This document shows, in pieces, positions 1 to 8,207 of a DNA stretch of 18,020 nt. The DNA lies in the NCBI GenBank assembly GCA_029298735.1, contig JANSLP010000489.1, positions 1 to 18,020 of the forward strand, in the 5' to 3' direction. Below the pieces are notes generated by a model that saw only the letters and a list, made by a program, of their open reading frames with translations, searched no databases and was not told where the DNA came from. Origin of the DNA: Ophiostoma sp. CBS 140.51. Its lineage: Eukaryota > Ascomycota > Sordariomycetes > Ophiostomatales > Ophiostomataceae. The translations under genes were made by a program, and so were the position numbers. Every line of letters starts with the position of its first letter. The first letter of the stretch is position 1.

Positions 1-460
1 TAAATCGTGATGTGGATGAGGTCTTTTTTAGCCGTATAGTCCCAGCAAGATAGCGGTAGACGCTTTGTGACGTAGCCGGCAAGGCGTCCCTCCCCGGCCA
101 TGATGCATGTAGGAAGACAAGCGAACTTGGGAAAAGAAGGTCAGGAGAGACCTTACTGTATTGTTTTTCTGTATTATTATTATTATTATTATCCGCCTTT
201 CTCAGCCACTCCTGACTATTGGCGACTAGCTAGACAGTTTTGTATTTTTATTTGAAATCTTGTGACTTAACGGCAATGGACGAATTCGATTTACGAATCA
301 AATACTCTTTTTACTCTTTCTGTGCTCTGTATGAAATCCTGTACCCTCGCCTGTCTACTGCCACACAGGAAACCGAAAGAAGCATGGCAAGTGGCGTTGG
401 TCTTATCTTGGAATGGGTGTTTGCTGATCCGCCTGAGCTATAACCACGGAGAAACCTCTG
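1..460. other. Left-edge intergenic stretch
   Basis: I see no supportable gene here. A short plus-strand open frame at 240-443 begins with TTG and looks like chance. The minus-strand frame of the neighbouring NACHT relic stays open from 460 to its next stop at 311-313, but I recognise no domain in that part. The stretch also holds an ATT/TAT microsatellite, listed separately. Confidence 0.5.
172..192. repeat. (TAT)7 microsatellite
   Basis: Seven perfect tandem TAT trinucleotides are directly visible between a pyrimidine-rich stretch and CCGCC. It is an ordinary intergenic simple repeat. Confidence 0.95.
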
Positions 461-1621
461 CTATGTAGTAACCTGTGAGAAGAGGGTTTCTGGCAGGGTA
501 GATGCTCGGCTTTGCAGGACCCAAGATATGTACTTCTCGAGACCATAGTCAAACGACAGGGCAATGGTGTATCACCGCTGCCACTTCAAGACGGTATCAA
601 TGTGTTTGCCACAAAAGAGGTCATCCAGTGCATCATGATACATGTCAACCTGGAGTTGCTTCTTGTATTCGTAGGTAGCAAAGTTCCCAAATGCCTCAAA
701 TATCGACCCATTTCTGCCGTTTTTGTATCTGGATTGACGCTGGAACTACAGGCGTAGATTTTGCCGAGCCCAGTATAAAGATTCGGAAAAAGATTTGCGC
801 TTTGTTATAGACTGTATTTCGTCCAATTGAGGCTGTTCCGCCAAGAAGTCGTACACTGCACGATGTATAAAGCCCGGTTTATGGCCTCTGACGTTTATCA
901 AATCAGAACCGCGGGCCTTTATTGGACGAGCCGTCATGTCATTCTCAATATGAAAGGAATCATGGAGCGTCCAGCTCGGTGTCCCTTGGCGGAAATCAAT
1001 TGGGGAGACATCGTGTCCTCGGCGATGGGCCGTGTACATCAGAGACGCCATGGGTATTCCATAGTCATCATAGTAGACCGGGTCAATGTCGTCCACCATC
1101 TTTCTGATGTAAGGCTTCAAGTCTGTTGGAAGGGATTGTAGCCGTTGCATCAACATCTCCCAGGAATCTGCATTGTCATACCCACGAATAAGATCCTTGC
1201 AGACGAGACTAACCCAGAGAAATAAGCCCTGTGCTCGATCAACAACTTCTGTGACCAATGCCTGCCTCTCAGGGATTGTTGGACAAGAAAGAAAAGGCTG
1301 GTGTTTTCCATCGAGTTTGTCCTCGGTGTAGCGGTATCAGTCATCATAGGTGCACTCGTAGACCCTGATTTTGACGACTGGAACTTTCGATTTGACCATA
1401 AAATGACGATCAAAAACTGGCCGTTCTCGACTGGAGGCACAAATTTTAACGTGCGGTAGTGTTGCAAGTGCTGTTATTCGAGCAAGAATCGTATCGTGAT
1501 CACTGTTCCATTCGTCGAGGCCGTCGATGAAAAGGGCAAACTTGACCGGACCGTGGAGAGCCCCTAAATAAGTGACCACCCAGAAAAGCATGCTCCATTA
1601 CTCTTCAGTTGACCATGACTT
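461..1621 (-). pseudogene. NACHT-domain NLR/STAND relic, N-terminally truncated, several in-frame stops
   Basis: On the minus strand a single reading frame carries landmarks of fungal NACHT proteins in order: a Walker-B-like FIDGLDEW (about 1511-1534), KICASSR (about 1424-1447), AQGLFLWV (about 1211-1234), SLPTDLK followed by DDIDPVYY, and FIHRAVYDFL (about 842-871). Past the stop at 746 the same frame still reads plausibly, including YGLEKYISWVL (about 515-547). Stops interrupt it at 1598-1600 (TAA), 1337-1339 (TGA), 746-748 (TAG), 572-574 (TGA) and 461-463 (TAG, possibly the natural end). No shift of frame is needed between motifs. The Walker A/P-loop and any N-terminal effector domain are absent; similarity fades near 1621, before the 3' side of VTA1. 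In fungi, NACHT proteins act in non-self recognition and heterokaryon incompatibility. An intron explanation is unlikely because the TGA at 1337 sits between CTYDD and YRYTEDKL, where the family is continuous. The product is very probably non-functional. Confidence 0.8.
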
Positions 1622-1937
1622 GTCTGTTTTGCCTTGAGACAGAAGGAACAATACGGAAACACTGCTGAGGAAAAGAGGTAATAAACGCCCTGAAAAAGAA
1701 GCTACAAAAGAGACAAAGGAAGGAGCTACTGTTGTACACGATATGAACGAAAAGGAAAAACAAAATGACATTAAATTATGTACGCAGCAATCTTTACATT
1801 GGAGAAAAATGACGGATGACACGGCATAACAAAACGCTGGACAAGAAGAGCGCGTGAAATAAACAGAATAGCCAAACAGTGTCGCAAGACGATGTCTATG
1901 AGCAGCAAAGAACCCCTCCTCTCCGCTCTCCACTCTC

Positions 1938-3230
1938 TCACGCCGCCCCCAAAAACTCGAGCGCTTTGCGCAGCTCCCGCACTGCCGTTGAAACGTCTTC
2001 AAAGTTGAGCGCCGAAATGGCCCACTTGGCATGCTTCTGGGCGTTGACCATGGCCAGGTCGTCGACGGCGCCGCCAGCTGACTGTGATGGTGCTGCTGCT
2101 GCTGGCGGCGGCGGAGGTGCAGACGGCTGGGGCACGACGCGGTTGTTGTAGGCAGGTGGATAGCCCGTTGCGGACGCAGGTGGGGTCTGTGCACTGGCTC
2201 CTACAAAGTAGCCGCCGTTTGGCGTGACAGACGCAGCTGGTGGTGGTGCCGACGGAGGTGCTGATGGCGGTGCAGACGGTTGTTGCTGGGAAGGAGGCTG
2301 GTAGAACAGGTCGGGTGGCGCAGTGGGCGGGCTAAAGGTGGGCACGGTTGGGGAGAAGTTGGCCGGTGGCACTAAAGCATCCGGGTCGTCTGAGTAGATC
2401 GTCGGTGATGCTGCAGCGGCGGGCGGTGCTGTCGGCGAGCCAAAAGAGGGCAAGGCGCCGCTTGCCGGAGGAGGGAGATCGGGAATGCCGCCAGCTGTAG
2501 ACGCAGGTGCTGCTGCAGATGAGGCCGGACTGTGGGGCAACGAGACACCTGCCGAATCGCGCCGTGTACGTGAGTCGGCGCTCGGTGCTAGCGTGTTGCC
2601 GTCTGCCTCGTCTTCAATTGTGACTGGCCGGGGCGCACTTGCAGATGCTGATGGTGGCACCTCGGAACCAGGCGACAAAGCACCCACTGCACTCTCGTCG
2701 TCCTTGGCCAGCGGCAGTTCGTCGGGTTTCGGGTTCGACTCGTTAGGATCCTTGCCGTCTTTGATAGCGCGCAAGATGCGCGTGGCGTTCCACTTGGCGT
2801 ACTTGATCTTCTGGATGGTCTCGGTATCCGGAGCACCCCAAATGTTGACCAGACCGAAGAGGGTAGCGGCGGCGTCAAAGGTGTTGGCTGTCGTGGCCGT
2901 GACTTTGTTGGCTTTGACAACGTTCTGGGCACTGTCGAGGCGCTTCTGGGCAAACTGCTCAATGTAGAGCTGGCCCTCTGTGTCGTCGGCGATGGCAGGT
3001 TCAGTGCCACGAGTGTCTTTGGTGTGCTCCATGCGGTTCATGAGCTTGGTACTGTACTCGAGGATGTCCGGCGAGGACGTGTGGAGACCTTTACTCAAGA
3101 TCTGCTTGAGCACCCAGTAGTCGCACCAGTAGGCGACGATGGGCTCGGCGTTCTGAAGCTGCTCGGCGCGCATGGCCGTCTTATAGAGGTTGGCATCAGC
3201 CTGCCGGAGGCTGGCGAGAGCGTCGGCCAT
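1938..3230 (-). CDS. VTA1: Vta1-like regulator of Vps4 (MVB/ESCRT-III pathway)
   Basis: This single-exon gene encodes 430 residues. The N-terminal about 150 residues match the Vta1/LIP5 helical domain, with features such as LYKTAMRAEQL and AYWCDYWVLKQIL. A low-complexity linker rich in Pro, Ala and Ser follows (about 185-390). The C-terminal helical Vta1 module is at about 396-428, with KHAKWAISALNFEDVSTA. In yeast and animals the C-terminal module binds and activates the AAA ATPase Vps4, and the N-terminal domain binds ESCRT-III subunits, promoting disassembly at endosomes. The start at 3228-3230 was chosen because the conserved domain begins directly after it and its context is good (CCGCC before ATG). 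The frame stays open for 134 more codons upstream, but that part is unlike Vta1. The linker carries six P(S/T)AP tetrapeptides. Length is somewhat above yeast Vta1 because of the linker. Confidence 0.93.
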   Translation of the reverse strand: MADALASLRQADANLYKTAMRAEQLQNAEPIVAYWCDYWVLKQILSKGLHTSSPDILEYSTKLMNRMEHTKDTRGTEPAIADDTEGQLYIEQFAQKRLDSAQNVVKANKVTATTANTFDAAATLFGLVNIWGAPDTETIQKIKYAKWNATRILRAIKDGKDPNESNPKPDELPLAKDDESAVGALSPGSEVPPSASASAPRPVTIEDEADGNTLAPSADSRTRRDSAGVSLPHSPASSAAAPASTAGGIPDLPPPASGALPSFGSPTAPPAAAASPTIYSDDPDALVPPANFSPTVPTFSPPTAPPDLFYQPPSQQQPSAPPSAPPSAPPPAASVTPNGGYFVGASAQTPPASATGYPPAYNNRVVPQPSAPPPPPAAAAPSQSAGGAVDDLAMVNAQKHAKWAISALNFEDVSTAVRELRKALEFLGAA

Positions 3231-3989
3231 GGCGGAGGGTGGGTCGGTGGTGTCGGCGGTGTGAGAGTCCGATTGATTTGAGCCAAGAGTTATTCGCAAA
3301 ATTATTGTGTGTGAATTGGAGTAAGTATCGATGTCGATAACTACACAATGCTGTGTGCGATGGCGGTTATATTTGGTATGGCAGAGAGATTGATGAGGAT
3401 TCCAAAAACGAGGCAGCCTGGTGAGCAAAATGATGTGTGTGCACGAATTGGCAGGTGCGAATGAGTAGGCCTGCCTGATGCCAACACACGTCACTGTAGG
3501 CCGAAACCCCGCCAAAAGTCGAAATGAGCTCCAGCAGGCGACCATAGTGTGTGGGTCAGGGCGGTGTGGCAAAAGCTCTCGCCCATGACAAAGGCGGTGA
3601 GTAAATTCTGCCGCCATAATGATGCTCTTCACACGGAAGCTTCAGTACACTGTGCGCAAAGTGGCCCCAAAACACTCCACGGTGGCCTTTTTTGCCGTCT
3701 CTTCGAAATCGCCTACATCAAATCGTGGATAAAGCTGACAGATGTCCACCGACCAACACCACGCACATCTGTTGGTTCTTGGATACACTTTTTATTTTAT
3801 TTTCCTGAACTTTAACTTTCATTTTTCACTCCATCGTTTGTAGGAGTATAAATACTACACACTGCAAAGTGTTTTCTCTTCCTTTTCAGTACCTTGCTTC
3901 TTCTTCAACAATCTTCAACAACAAACAACACTCAGCTTATATAACTCTCGACCTTACAACTTCGACTCGTACCTATCACACCAGCTACC
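3231..3989. promoter_or_regulatory. Divergent promoter region between VTA1 and MPD1-like gene
   Basis: This 759-bp spacer separates two outward-facing genes. The MPD1 side has a TATA box (listed separately) followed by a pyrimidine- and CAA-rich leader up to the ATG. On the VTA1 side I see no clear TATA. I recognise no gene in it. Confidence 0.7.
3847..3854 (+). promoter_or_regulatory. TATA box (TATAAATA) of MPD1-like gene
   Basis: A TATAAATA element lies 136 bp upstream of the MPD1-like ATG. A CT-rich stretch and a CAACAA-rich leader follow, which is typical of fungal promoters. No start-site data are available. Confidence 0.65.
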
Positions 3990-5498
3990 ATGCAGTTGAA
4001 AACACTTATGGCTGTCGTGGCCACCCTGGCTGGCATGCACCAAGCCATGGCCCAGCAAGGGCTTTACAGCAAGGACTCGCCGGTGACGCAAATCACCAAC
4101 AAAGCGCAGCTCGACCGTATCATCAACGAGTCCAACCGGACGAGTGTACGCCAATCTCCTCTCTGCAATAATAATACCATCGAGGTCGTCCACGACTAAC
4201 AGCTTTAGATTATCGAATTCTATGCACCATGGTGCGGCCACTGCAAGAACCTCAAGCCCGAGTTTGAAAAGGCGGCGCGCAGCCTGGACGGACTGGCCAA
4301 TGTTGTGGCCATCAATTGTGAAGATGCCAAGGATGTATGCCGGGACTTGGGCGTCCAGGGCTACCCGACACTCAAAATTGCACGCCCACCCAAGGCCAAG
4401 GCCAAGGGCCGGCGCACAGTGGTGGACGACTACCAGGGCCAACGGACGGCGGCCGGTATTGTGGACAGTCTGACGTCGCAGATGAACAACCACGTAGTCA
4501 AAGTGACGGACGCGACGCTCGATGAGTTTCTGACCTCCACGAATGGTGCCAAGGCTCTGTTGTTTACAGAAAAGGGCACCACCGCCCCAAGCACCAAAGC
4601 CCTGGCCACCGATTTCCTCGGAAGCATTGTCGTCGGCCAGGTGCGCAGCAAGGAGGCCAATACCGTGGCCAAATACGGTGTGACATCGTTCCCGACGCTG
4701 CTCCTGTTGACCGACGATGATGCCACACCGATCGCCCACGAGGGCAAGTTTAAGCTCAAGGAGATGGTAGCGTTCTTGTCGCAGGCTGCTGAGCCCAACC
4801 CGCCTGTGGACCTGAACGGGAAGAAGCCAAAGGCAGAGAAGCCCAAGAAGGAGAAGAAGGCCGAGAAGAAGGCCGAAAAGAAGGAAAAGGCTGAAGAGAA
4901 GGAAAGGGCCGACAAGGAGGAGGAGTCGACTACCGAGACCCCCACACAGCAGACCGCCCCCGTCATCGTCGAAAGCGCACTGCCCATCCCCACCATCCAC
5001 ACGATCGAAAAGCTGGAGAGCAGCTGCCTCAGTGACAAGGCCCCGACTTGTGTCCTGGTGTTTGTCGGCGACGCCAGCAGCGACGAGGCCTCGGCCGATA
5101 CCCAGGAGGCACTCAACCACCTGGCCGACGTCGCCCACAAGTATGCCCAGTCCAAGCGCGCGCTGTTCCCGTTCTACGCCGTGCCCGCAAGCAACCCGGC
5201 GTCCGAGATGCTCCTCGAGTCCATGAACCTCAGAACGACGAATGCGTACGACCGCGTGCAGCTCGTTGCTGTCAACGCACGTCGCAAGTGGTGGCGGCGC
5301 TACGAGGGCGGTGCTGGCGACATCTCACACGAGTCGATTGAGCAGTGGATTGACGACATTCGGATGGGCGAGGGCGCAAAGCAGAAGCTTCCCGAGAGTG
5401 TGGTAGTCAAGGCTGAGAAGGCGGTGCCGAAGGAGGAGAAGGTGGAGGAGCCGAAGGCTGAAGAGCCCGTCGAGGAGGTCAAGCACGAGGAGCTGTAA
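3990..5498 (+). CDS. MPD1: Mpd1-type protein disulfide isomerase, ER lumen
   Basis: Two exons, 3990-4145 and 4209-5498, encode 481 residues. An N-terminal signal peptide probably ends near AMA-QQ (residue 21). The redox-active thioredoxin domain has the WCGHC active site at residues 60-64, shortly after the intron, and a GYPT cis-proline loop near 104-106. A second thioredoxin-like domain (about 145-245) lacks CxxC but keeps SFPT. A highly charged Lys/Glu linker spans about 256-292, then a third, thioredoxin-like region (about 300-435). The C-terminus is HEEL, a KDEL/HDEL-like ER retrieval signal. The expected role is oxidation and isomerisation of disulfides in the ER. Similarity to filamentous-fungal Mpd1 (QQGLYSK right after the signal, VEFYAPWCGHC-like core) supports the name; a general PDI-like label is the alternative. 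Confidence 0.92.
4146..4208 (+). other. Intron of MPD1-like gene (63 bp, phase 0)
   Basis: Donor GTACGC, branch site CTAAC at 4196-4200 and acceptor TTTAG ending at 4208. Splicing joins NRTS to IIEFYAPWC in frame and restores the thioredoxin fold; without it the frame stops at 4197-4199. A competing donor two bases upstream (GTGTAC at 4144) would put the downstream exon out of frame. Confidence 0.88.
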
Positions 5499-5526
5499 AG
5501 TAGTCAAAGTGTCCCTAAAGTTGCAG

Positions 5527-5532
5527 AATAAA
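5527..5532 (+). terminator. AATAAA-type polyadenylation signal of MPD1-like gene
   Basis: AATAAA occurs 29 bp after the stop codon of the MPD1-like gene, in the 287-bp convergent spacer shared with RRP41. This is a plausible 3'-end signal; the actual cleavage site cannot be seen. Confidence 0.5.
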
Positions 5533-5785
5533 TTTGAGCAATGTATTCGAATCTATCAAAAAGACGCTGAATGGCCTTTTGTTCCTATTTATCTTGTAAA
5601 AATTAGCGATCGGTCTCAAACATGATGTCGACACGGAAAGACCTACCAAACGCCCAACGCCAACTAGTATCCGGAACTCAAAGATGTAGAAAAAAAATCA
5701 GTGCGCCATAGATGCTTCCCTTCCGAATCCAGGGTATACTTCAGCCTCTCCCACCCCAGCCACTCCAATATCATGAACAGTTGCC

Positions 5786-6709
5786 CTACACGTCAATCTC
5801 CATGGACGACACTTGGTCCGCGTCGGCTGCGCTGCTGTTGCCCTCCTGTACAATCTTCAGGCCCGCCTCCCGCACGACGCGGTCTACGATCGCCCGCACC
5901 TGCTTGCACCCGTCAACGGCCACAGCCAGCATGCCCTCGAGCCGTTGCGCCTGGACACGGCTTTCGGAAACCAGAGCAGCAACACGATCTGTAGCACCGA
6001 GCGTTGCGACTGTTAGCGACGGCAGCTCCTGTTCTTCCTGCAGGTTGAGGTCGAGTAAAGGGTCGGCGCCGTCGGTCGTGTCGGCGGATGCGTCACTCGA
6101 GGTACTGCCGGCGGAACAGGCGACGACGTAGTCGGTCATGGGAATACCCGCGTCGACAGCGGCGAGAGTGGCGGCGTTGAGGAGGGCGGCCAGGAGGGAG
6201 CCGTCTTGCGACAGGACGTGGAGGGAGAAGGTGATGGCGGAGCGGGGGAAGAGGTGGGTGTGGAGGACACCAGCGAGGGTGCGCGCAACGGTGGCGGAGA
6301 GCTCCTGTATGCGTCTGATCGATCGTTAGTGAGGTGTTCGAGCGAAGAGCGGATCAAAGGCGAGCTCAGCGAGGACCCAAAAAAATACTTACTTATCGGT
6401 TCGACCTCTTCTGCGACGGTCGACAGACGAGAAGCCGGCGACGACAATGTTGACGACGACCTCGGCAGTCGTCTCGTTACCAGAGCCAGTCGTTCCGCCG
6501 CCTGCGCTGACGGTACCGGCACGCTTGGGACCGGGCTCGCTGGGACCTGTCAGGACACACATGACTTTTGTGTTGCCCATTTCCCAGTAGGAAGAACCGT
6601 CGGCGGCGGCCTGGGTGCGGACCTGGGCATGGCAGCGGCGCAGCTCGTTCCAGCGACGGCCGTCTACGCGCAGCAGCGCCAGCGAGTATGTGGATGTGTC
6701 GAGAGGCAT
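5786..6709 (-). CDS. RRP41: Exosome complex subunit Rrp41/Ski6 (RNase PH-like)
   Basis: Two exons on the minus strand, 6709-6393 and 6314-5786, encode 281 residues. The N-terminus (DGRRWNELRRCHAQVRTQ, then ADGSSYWEMGNTKVMC and TGPSEPGP) is characteristic of Rrp41, as is the downstream core with HVLSQDGSLLAALLNAAT and DAGIPMTDYV. The protein is an RNase PH-fold subunit of the hexameric ring of the nuclear and cytoplasmic RNA exosome, which feeds 3'-to-5' RNA decay and processing by Rrp44 and Rrp6; in fungi and animals the ring subunit itself is catalytically inactive. The length is slightly above the usual 240-270 because of a Gly/Thr-rich insertion (about residues 64-82) and an acidic stretch (about 155-175). 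The gene is convergent with MPD1. Confidence 0.94.
6315..6392 (-). other. Intron of RRP41 (78 bp, phase 2)
   Basis: On the minus strand the donor GTAAGT begins at 6392, the branch site CTAAC lies at 6329-6325 and the acceptor CAG ends at 6315. Splicing gives GRTDK-RIQELSATV, the continuous family sequence. Without it the frame ends at the TAA formed inside the donor. Confidence 0.92.
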
Positions 6710-7236
6710 GTCGTCGGATTAAGGGGTCGTGACTGTGGTTGTTGTGCAATTGGTGAGGCAAAGTTGACGTTGTTCTTGCTGGACTTTGGTTTCGTTCGAC
6801 TTTTTTAAAGTGGGGCGCGATTGGGAGCTTCAAGGGTCCACTTTATTTTTGTACCTGAAAAGCGCCCGCTAACATCGCTGTAAGTTGACGAGGCTGTGAA
6901 GACGGCAGGACAACGGATGGAAGATGAGAAGATAAGAAAGATTTCTCGATCAGTTCGACTACACTGATGTTTCACTAGTACTGCTTACTTTCAAGTTGCA
7001 ATGCTAGCTAGACGTAGAAAGATGAGCCAATAATAAATTTAGGACTTTCTCCCCCCCCAAAACCTGACTTCTTCTTGCTTCATAATTTTCTAAATCCAAA
7101 ACCAAGTAAAAGAAAGATTTGTGTCTCGAATGCATTTTTATTAGAAACTTGTTGTTAAGAGATTGCCAAAAATATAAATGAACCATACCAAACCAAACTA
7201 AAATAATAAAATAAAATAAATAAAATTGCTTTGTTA
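6710..7236. promoter_or_regulatory. Spacer: RRP41 promoter and 3' side of the secreted-protein gene
   Basis: No gene is seen in these 527 bp. They contain a C8 run (about 7051-7058), an AAAAT/AAATA low-complexity tract (about 7199-7226) just beyond the stop of the upstream gene, and a perfect 8-bp inverted repeat TAAAGTGG/CCACTTTA (6806-6813 and 6838-6845) about 100 bp before the RRP41 start. Confidence 0.6.
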
Positions 7237-7869
7237 TCAGGCGACTTGAAGCACATTGATCGATGCCGCGACGATGATATCCCCCATTGAGTTTGTCCAG
7301 TTCTTTGTTGTTACTGCACCATTCAGTTGTTCATATGCTGACAGTAAGGGTTGAACATGTTCACAGTGTCCAGGTACAGCCTCTAGAACAGCCGTCCTTG
7401 TCTCATTGTTGCATACAAACCACCCCAGACTTTCACCTCCGGTGGCTTGCATTGTAACGAGTTTCCCGTCATCTGTCCCGCACATCCACGTCTGGTTCAG
7501 TTCGACGTAGTTGTTGATGAGAAAGTCGGATGAAAATGAGAGCCATGTATCGATATTGATGGTGTCCACATCACACGTATGCCAGAGGTCGTCTTGTGGT
7601 GGAGCACGAGTCCCACTGCAGTGGAACGAAGGACTTGAACCTGGCGGTGTTGTCGATATGGCAAAGCTGACATTGCGTGGACCGATGGGGTCTGTACTGT
7701 TGAGTTGTGATGTTGCCGTATCAATCGTTAGATTCGTTAGTACCCAGGAAAATGTAGCATTGTCCTGGACACGATTGTTTGTGTCGAGGAGTGTACAAGA
7801 AGGAGTGAGTGAAGCCCTGCATGAGGCAACTAATGAGGAAACCACCAAGATGCCGAAAACAGAAGCCAT
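7237..7869 (-). CDS. Small secreted, sequon-rich cysteine protein of unknown family
   Basis: This single-exon gene encodes 210 residues when the ATG at 7867-7869 is used. That start gives a clear signal peptide (MASVFGILVVSSLVASCRA). An in-frame ATG further upstream would bury the signal. The mature part has six cysteines (25, 84, 99, 130, 153, 169), an even number that could form three disulfides. It has seven N-glycosylation sequons (N37, N46, N57, N66, N125, N155, N190). I see no transmembrane segment apart from the signal, and no catalytic motif. The arrangement (small, secreted, Cys-paired, mostly beta-prone) recalls the effector-like Alt a 1/AA1-like class, but I cannot confirm that fold. 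A weakly hydrophobic C-terminus (about 196-210) makes a GPI anchor conceivable but not convincing. It lies in tandem with another secreted-protein gene upstream. Confidence 0.75.
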   Translation of the reverse strand: MASVFGILVVSSLVASCRASLTPSCTLLDTNNRVQDNATFSWVLTNLTIDTATSQLNSTDPIGPRNVSFAISTTPPGSSPSFHCSGTRAPPQDDLWHTCDVDTINIDTWLSFSSDFLINNYVELNQTWMCGTDDGKLVTMQATGGESLGWFVCNNETRTAVLEAVPGHCEHVQPLLSAYEQLNGAVTTKNWTNSMGDIIVAASINVLQVA

Positions 7870-8207
7870 GTTAGACTGGAAGTAATCGTTGGTAAACCAT
7901 AGTAGATTCGAGTTCATTTTGACAAATTTTGAAATCAAAGTATCATAACAATACACCGGCAGACTTTGACGTGATGTACATTTAAAAATTTGTACGTTTC
8001 TCTTCGCTGGGATGGCCATGTCGAGAGAATTGCCAAGTGTTTATCCACTGCGTGGCTAATAAAAGCATGCACGGGTCGTTGTGTCCTCTATTTATCCATA
8101 CTACGTATTTTAGTGGTACAGATATCGAGTACAAGTCACTCCATCAAAACTTAACTATTCACTGGTGATGCCATAACATAAAATATCACCATCTCTTTCT
8201 GCCTCCT
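7870..8207. promoter_or_regulatory. Spacer upstream of the small secreted-protein gene
   Basis: These 338 bp separate two minus-strand genes for secreted proteins. They are AT-rich with no open frame of note and no element I can name with confidence. They should hold the promoter of the 210-residue protein and the 3' end of the DUF1996 gene. Confidence 0.5.

Noticed and set aside
1337..1339. TGA in the NACHT relic as a selenocysteine or read-through codon
   Set aside because: Ascomycetes lack selenocysteine insertion, and other stops follow in the same frame.
1598..2194. Minus-strand open frame of 198 codons overlapping the VTA1 3' end
   Set aside because: It overlaps VTA1 in another frame on the same strand, and most of it is Ser/Phe low complexity. 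Only its last few codons belong to the NACHT relic.
3231..3632. N-terminal extension of VTA1 by 134 in-frame codons
   Set aside because: The sequence is unlike Vta1, and the conserved domain starts at the ATG at 3228-3230, which has good context.
3721..3765. CCACG half-sites (one per strand) as unfolded-protein-response elements for the PDI gene
   Set aside because: Two 5-bp matches in a 760-bp spacer are expected by chance, and no full ERSE-like element is present.
3954..5138. Long minus-strand open frame (394 codons) antisense to the PDI gene
   Set aside because: It is a shadow of GC-rich codon usage. The plus strand has a thioredoxin domain, splice sites and a signal peptide.
7199..7226. 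AAAAT/AAATA tract as a transposon or poly-A tail remnant
   Set aside because: It is short, has no target duplication or element beside it, and fits an AT-rich 3' UTR.
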